Source: HGM13006 sp900757695 (GTDB lineage: Bacteria > Bacillota > Clostridia > Oscillospirales > Oscillospiraceae). From it: a stretch of DNA of 64,000 bases. The DNA is taken from the NCBI GenBank assembly GCA_959607825.1, contig CAUHNW010000005.1:1-64000 (forward strand). The letters run 5' to 3'. A program made the position numbers and the translations under genes. The notes beneath the pieces are model-generated. The model had not been told where the DNA came from. It ran no database searches and saw nothing but the letters and a program-made list of their open reading frames with translations. Shown here piece by piece: positions 61,660 through 64,000 of the stretch (within the stretch, counting starts at the first letter, position 1; each line of letters begins with the position of its first letter).

Positions 61660-63714
61660 ATGTCCAACCGCTACGAGCTTCTGCTTTCTCCCATTCAAGT
61701 AGGCAATGTTCTGCTGAAAAACCGAATGGTTTCCACTGCCGGCATCCCCCATATGCTTCAGGGTACCGAAGAGTATCCCACTGACCGGCTGATCTCCCAT
61801 CTGGCCAACCGGGCCAAAAACGGCGCTGCCGCCGTCTATCTGAACTTTGCCATGCGCACGGACGAAGGCCCCGGCGGCCCGCCCATGAAGCCCGGGGAGA
61901 TTGCCATGAGCTTTCCGCCCCACGACACCGCTGTTAACATCGCCAAGACCAGCGCCCACAACTATCTGTGTCAGACCATCGATGCCATTCGCTACTATGA
62001 GTCCATTGCCATTACCCAGCCCATGGGCAGCTTCACCCGGAACGACATGCCCGGCGGCCCCAGAAAGGACGGCACCCCCCAGCACGGCGGCGGGGGCCCC
62101 ATTATGCCCTCGGATCCCATGGAGCAGCTGCGGCAGGAGCAGGCGCAGTGCCGCGGGCGCAGTGTAGACCATATCACCAAGCAGCAGATTCAGGAGTTCA
62201 TTGATTCCACCGTCGCCAATGCAAAAATTCTCAAGCAGTTCGGTTTTGAGATGTTCTCCTTCCACAACGCTTATCACAACGGCACCATGGCGGAATTCTG
62301 GTCCACTCACACCAATCACCGCACTGATGAATACGGCGGCTCCGCCAAAAATCGTGCCCGGCTGATGATTGAGGTCATGGACGCCATGAAGCAAACCTTT
62401 GGCCGGGACTTTCCCATTGAAATGTTGATCTCCGTGGACGGCTTGGGCGTCAACCGTGGGGACACCTTCGAGCTGGCAAAGCTTCTGGAGGGTAAGGTGG
62501 ACATTCTCCATGTGCGCCACGGGGACAAGGATCCTCAGCATCCCATCGGCTTTACCTCCTCCCGTGCAGTGCCCTGTCCCAATCTGGATGCCGCCGCCGC
62601 ATTGAAGGAATCCATTATGAGCCGGGGCGGTTCCATTAAGGTCGGTGTTTCTGCCGGTCTTCAAAACCCCGATTTTAACGAAAAAATCCTGCGGGAGAAG
62701 AAAGCAGACATTATTTGCATGTCCCGTGCATGGATCTGTGACAGCGATTACGGCAAGAAAATCTACGCCGGACGGGGAGAGGACGTTACCCCCTGCATCC
62801 GCTGCAACAAGTGCCATGTGCCCAACGACTCCGACAAGTTCCGCTCCTTCTGCTCCGTAAACCCAAAGATCGGCATGGAGTTCAAGCTGGATCAGGTCAT
62901 CGAGCCGGTAGGGGAGAAGAAGAAGGTCGCCATCATCGGCGGCGGCCCCGCCGGCATGAAGTGCGCCATTACCTGTGCCGAGCGCGGCCACGACGTGACC
63001 CTCTATGAAAAGTCCGGTCAGCTGGGCGGCCAGCTGTTCCATGCGGATTACGCCAGCTTCAAATGGCCTTTGGCAGATTTCAACCATTGGCTCATCCGGC
63101 AGGTCTACCAGAAGGGTGTAAGGGTCTGCCTGAACACCGAGGCAACCCGCGAAATGCTGGCTCCCGAGGGCTATGACGATGTGGTGGTTGCCATTGGCCC
63201 CAGATTTAAGAGCCCCCGTCTTCCCATCGAAGACGGCACCAAGACCATGCTCTGCGTAGATGTCTACGGTCATGAAGCAGAGCTTCCCCATGAGATCGTT
63301 GTGATCGGCGGCAGTGAGACCGGCACAGAGACCGGCATGCATCTGGCCGAGAAGGGCCACCATGTGACGGTTATGACCCGTCAGGCCATGCTGGCCCAGG
63401 ACGCCCCCCACGCCCACTTTGTGGTGATGATGATGGATGCCTACGAGCATTTGAAAGGGTTTGACTACGCCCGGAAAATTCAGAAATATGTGTCTGTAAC
63501 GCCAAAGGGTGTTACCTATATTGATGAAAACGGGCAGGAGCAATATGTTCCCGCCGATCTGGTGGTGCTCTCCGGCGGTGTTGCCGCCACACCGGATCTC
63601 TGTGCCCAGTTCTATGGTTCCGGCAAGCATATGCATTACATCGGCGACTGCTACCGTCCCGGGGATGTCCACAAGGCCGTTACCGCAGGGTTTGCCACGG
63701 GCAGCCAAATTTAA
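61660..63714 (+). CDS. OYE-FAD-[4Fe-4S] reductase (2,4-dienoyl-CoA reductase family)
   Basis: 684 residues from ATG 61660 (AGGAGG 8 bases upstream). FMN barrel 1-370 (LLSPIQVGNVLLKNRM; SFHNAYHNG and NHRTDEYGGSAKNRAR). Cluster CIRCNKC...C begins at residue 379 with 12 residues before the last Cys. FAD motif VAIIGGGPAG; nucleotide motif IVVIGGSETG; C-terminal HYIGDCYRPGDVHKAV FAD closure. Two Gly/Pro/Met-rich inserts: EGPGGPPMKPGEIAM (~69-83) and MPGGPRKDGTPQHGGGG (~130-146), the longest among the paralogues. Downstream of the AraC regulator after a terminator; single gene ending at an intrinsic terminator. Confidence 0.92.
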   Translation: MSNRYELLLSPIQVGNVLLKNRMVSTAGIPHMLQGTEEYPTDRLISHLANRAKNGAAAVYLNFAMRTDEGPGGPPMKPGEIAMSFPPHDTAVNIAKTSAHNYLCQTIDAIRYYESIAITQPMGSFTRNDMPGGPRKDGTPQHGGGGPIMPSDPMEQLRQEQAQCRGRSVDHITKQQIQEFIDSTVANAKILKQFGFEMFSFHNAYHNGTMAEFWSTHTNHRTDEYGGSAKNRARLMIEVMDAMKQTFGRDFPIEMLISVDGLGVNRGDTFELAKLLEGKVDILHVRHGDKDPQHPIGFTSSRAVPCPNLDAAAALKESIMSRGGSIKVGVSAGLQNPDFNEKILREKKADIICMSRAWICDSDYGKKIYAGRGEDVTPCIRCNKCHVPNDSDKFRSFCSVNPKIGMEFKLDQVIEPVGEKKKVAIIGGGPAGMKCAITCAERGHDVTLYEKSGQLGGQLFHADYASFKWPLADFNHWLIRQVYQKGVRVCLNTEATREMLAPEGYDDVVVAIGPRFKSPRLPIEDGTKTMLCVDVYGHEAELPHEIVVIGGSETGTETGMHLAEKGHHVTVMTRQAMLAQDAPHAHFVVMMMDAYEHLKGFDYARKIQKYVSVTPKGVTYIDENGQEQYVPADLVVLSGGVAATPDLCAQFYGSGKHMHYIGDCYRPGDVHKAVTAGFATGSQI

Positions 63715-63732
63715 CATCGAGCTTTTTCAATG

Positions 63733-63774
63733 AAAAGTCGGAGATACGCCTGCTGGGGCATATCTCCGGCTTTT
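63733..63774. terminator. Terminator after OYE gene, between convergent genes
   Basis: AAAAGTCGGAGATA / TATCTCCGGCTTTT with 14-base loop; works on both strands, 10 bases before the stop of the minus-strand gene at the edge. Confidence 0.85.
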
Positions 63775-63784
63775 GTCTGGATAT

Positions 63785-64000
63785 TTACGGCATGGGATTT
63801 GCAGCCTGCTGCTTTGCCATCTCCTCTGCAAAGGCAATGGCATCGGCAATATCCTGCTCATCCGTGTAGATGGTATAGGTAGCGTCCATATAGGTGGCTG
63901 CCTCGGTGATGGTCACATCAAAGTCACCGGTAAAGCCGGAGATCGTCACCTTTTCGCTGGTGGGATAGCTGTAAGGGCCGCCAAGGCCAACGTTGGAGTA
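63785..64000 (-). CDS. 3' end of an unidentified gene entering from the right edge
   Basis: 71 codons plus TAA, open to the window edge in one frame. Reads GGPYSYPTSEKVTISGF, TGDFDVTITEAATYMDATY, then a helical acidic tail DEQDIADAIAFAEEMAKQQ. Beta-rich then helical; a secreted or surface protein is possible. Only the C-terminus is visible, so no family is assigned. Confidence 0.65.
   Translation of the reverse strand, partial: YSNVGLGGPYSYPTSEKVTISGFTGDFDVTITEAATYMDATYTIYTDEQDIADAIAFAEEMAKQQAANPMP

Noticed and set aside
61645..63717. 690-codon antisense frame over the OYE gene
   Set aside because: Shadow of the real gene; no domain and no start signal.

Overview
The window looks like a chromosomal segment of an anaerobic, moderately GC-rich Firmicute, probably an Oscillospiraceae-type gut Clostridium. 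This is inferred from strong AGGAGG ribosome sites, lipoprotein signal peptides, LytTR and AraC/YesN-type regulators, clostridial DUF families, IS256 and ISL3 elements, and oxygen-sensitive [4Fe-4S] flavoprotein reductases. No rRNA, CRISPR array or intact integrase is present.

Layout. 1-4.1 kb: two beta-helix genes and a solute-binding lipoprotein (SBP). 4.1-5.3 kb: a decayed ISL3-type transposase between hairpins. 5.4-9.3 kb: a Gly-Pro-rich small protein, a tandem MaoC-like protein and an SBP. 9.4-11.5 kb: a broken PARG-like gene, a metallophosphoesterase, a 108-residue protein and a ParB-like remnant. 11.8-17.5 kb (minus): OYE-type reductase, SBP, beta-helix; a divergent AraC regulator and a fumarate-reductase-like flavoprotein follow (17.6-20.7 kb). 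21.6-25.7 kb: a second MaoC-like protein, an SBP and a LysR regulator. 25.8-31.3 kb: a second OYE reductase, a DASS carrier, a YeiH-type protein and an OYE fragment abutting an IS256 element (31.3-32.8 kb). 33-38.2 kb (minus): an ABC exporter pair with a LytTR two-component system. 38.6 kb: a 3' tRNA-Met half. 38.8-43.8 kb: an SBP, a CmpB-type membrane protein and aminopeptidase P. 43.9 kb: tRNA-Thr with a duplicated 3' end. 44.3-51.7 kb (minus): a seven-gene operon resembling Bacillus ydjGHI. 52-55.2 kb: a two-sensor plus response-regulator operon. 55.5-63.7 kb: a beta-helix gene, a truncated DUF554 gene, an SBP, an AraC regulator and a third OYE reductase. A partial gene enters from the right edge.

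How it may work together. The accessory theme is repeated modules of (orphan SBP lipoprotein) + (beta-helix protein and/or tandem MaoC-like protein and/or OYE-FAD-[4Fe-4S] reductase), with AraC or LysR regulators. No ABC permease lies beside any of the six SBPs. The enzymes fit reduction or hydration of alpha,beta-unsaturated ketones or acids; steroid or bile-acid-like or aromatic enoate substrates are possible but unproven. Several proteins of unrelated fold carry Gly/Pro/Met-rich 'GPP' inserts, and the beta-helix proteins lack signal peptides. The recurrence of this set is the best candidate for an undescribed system here.
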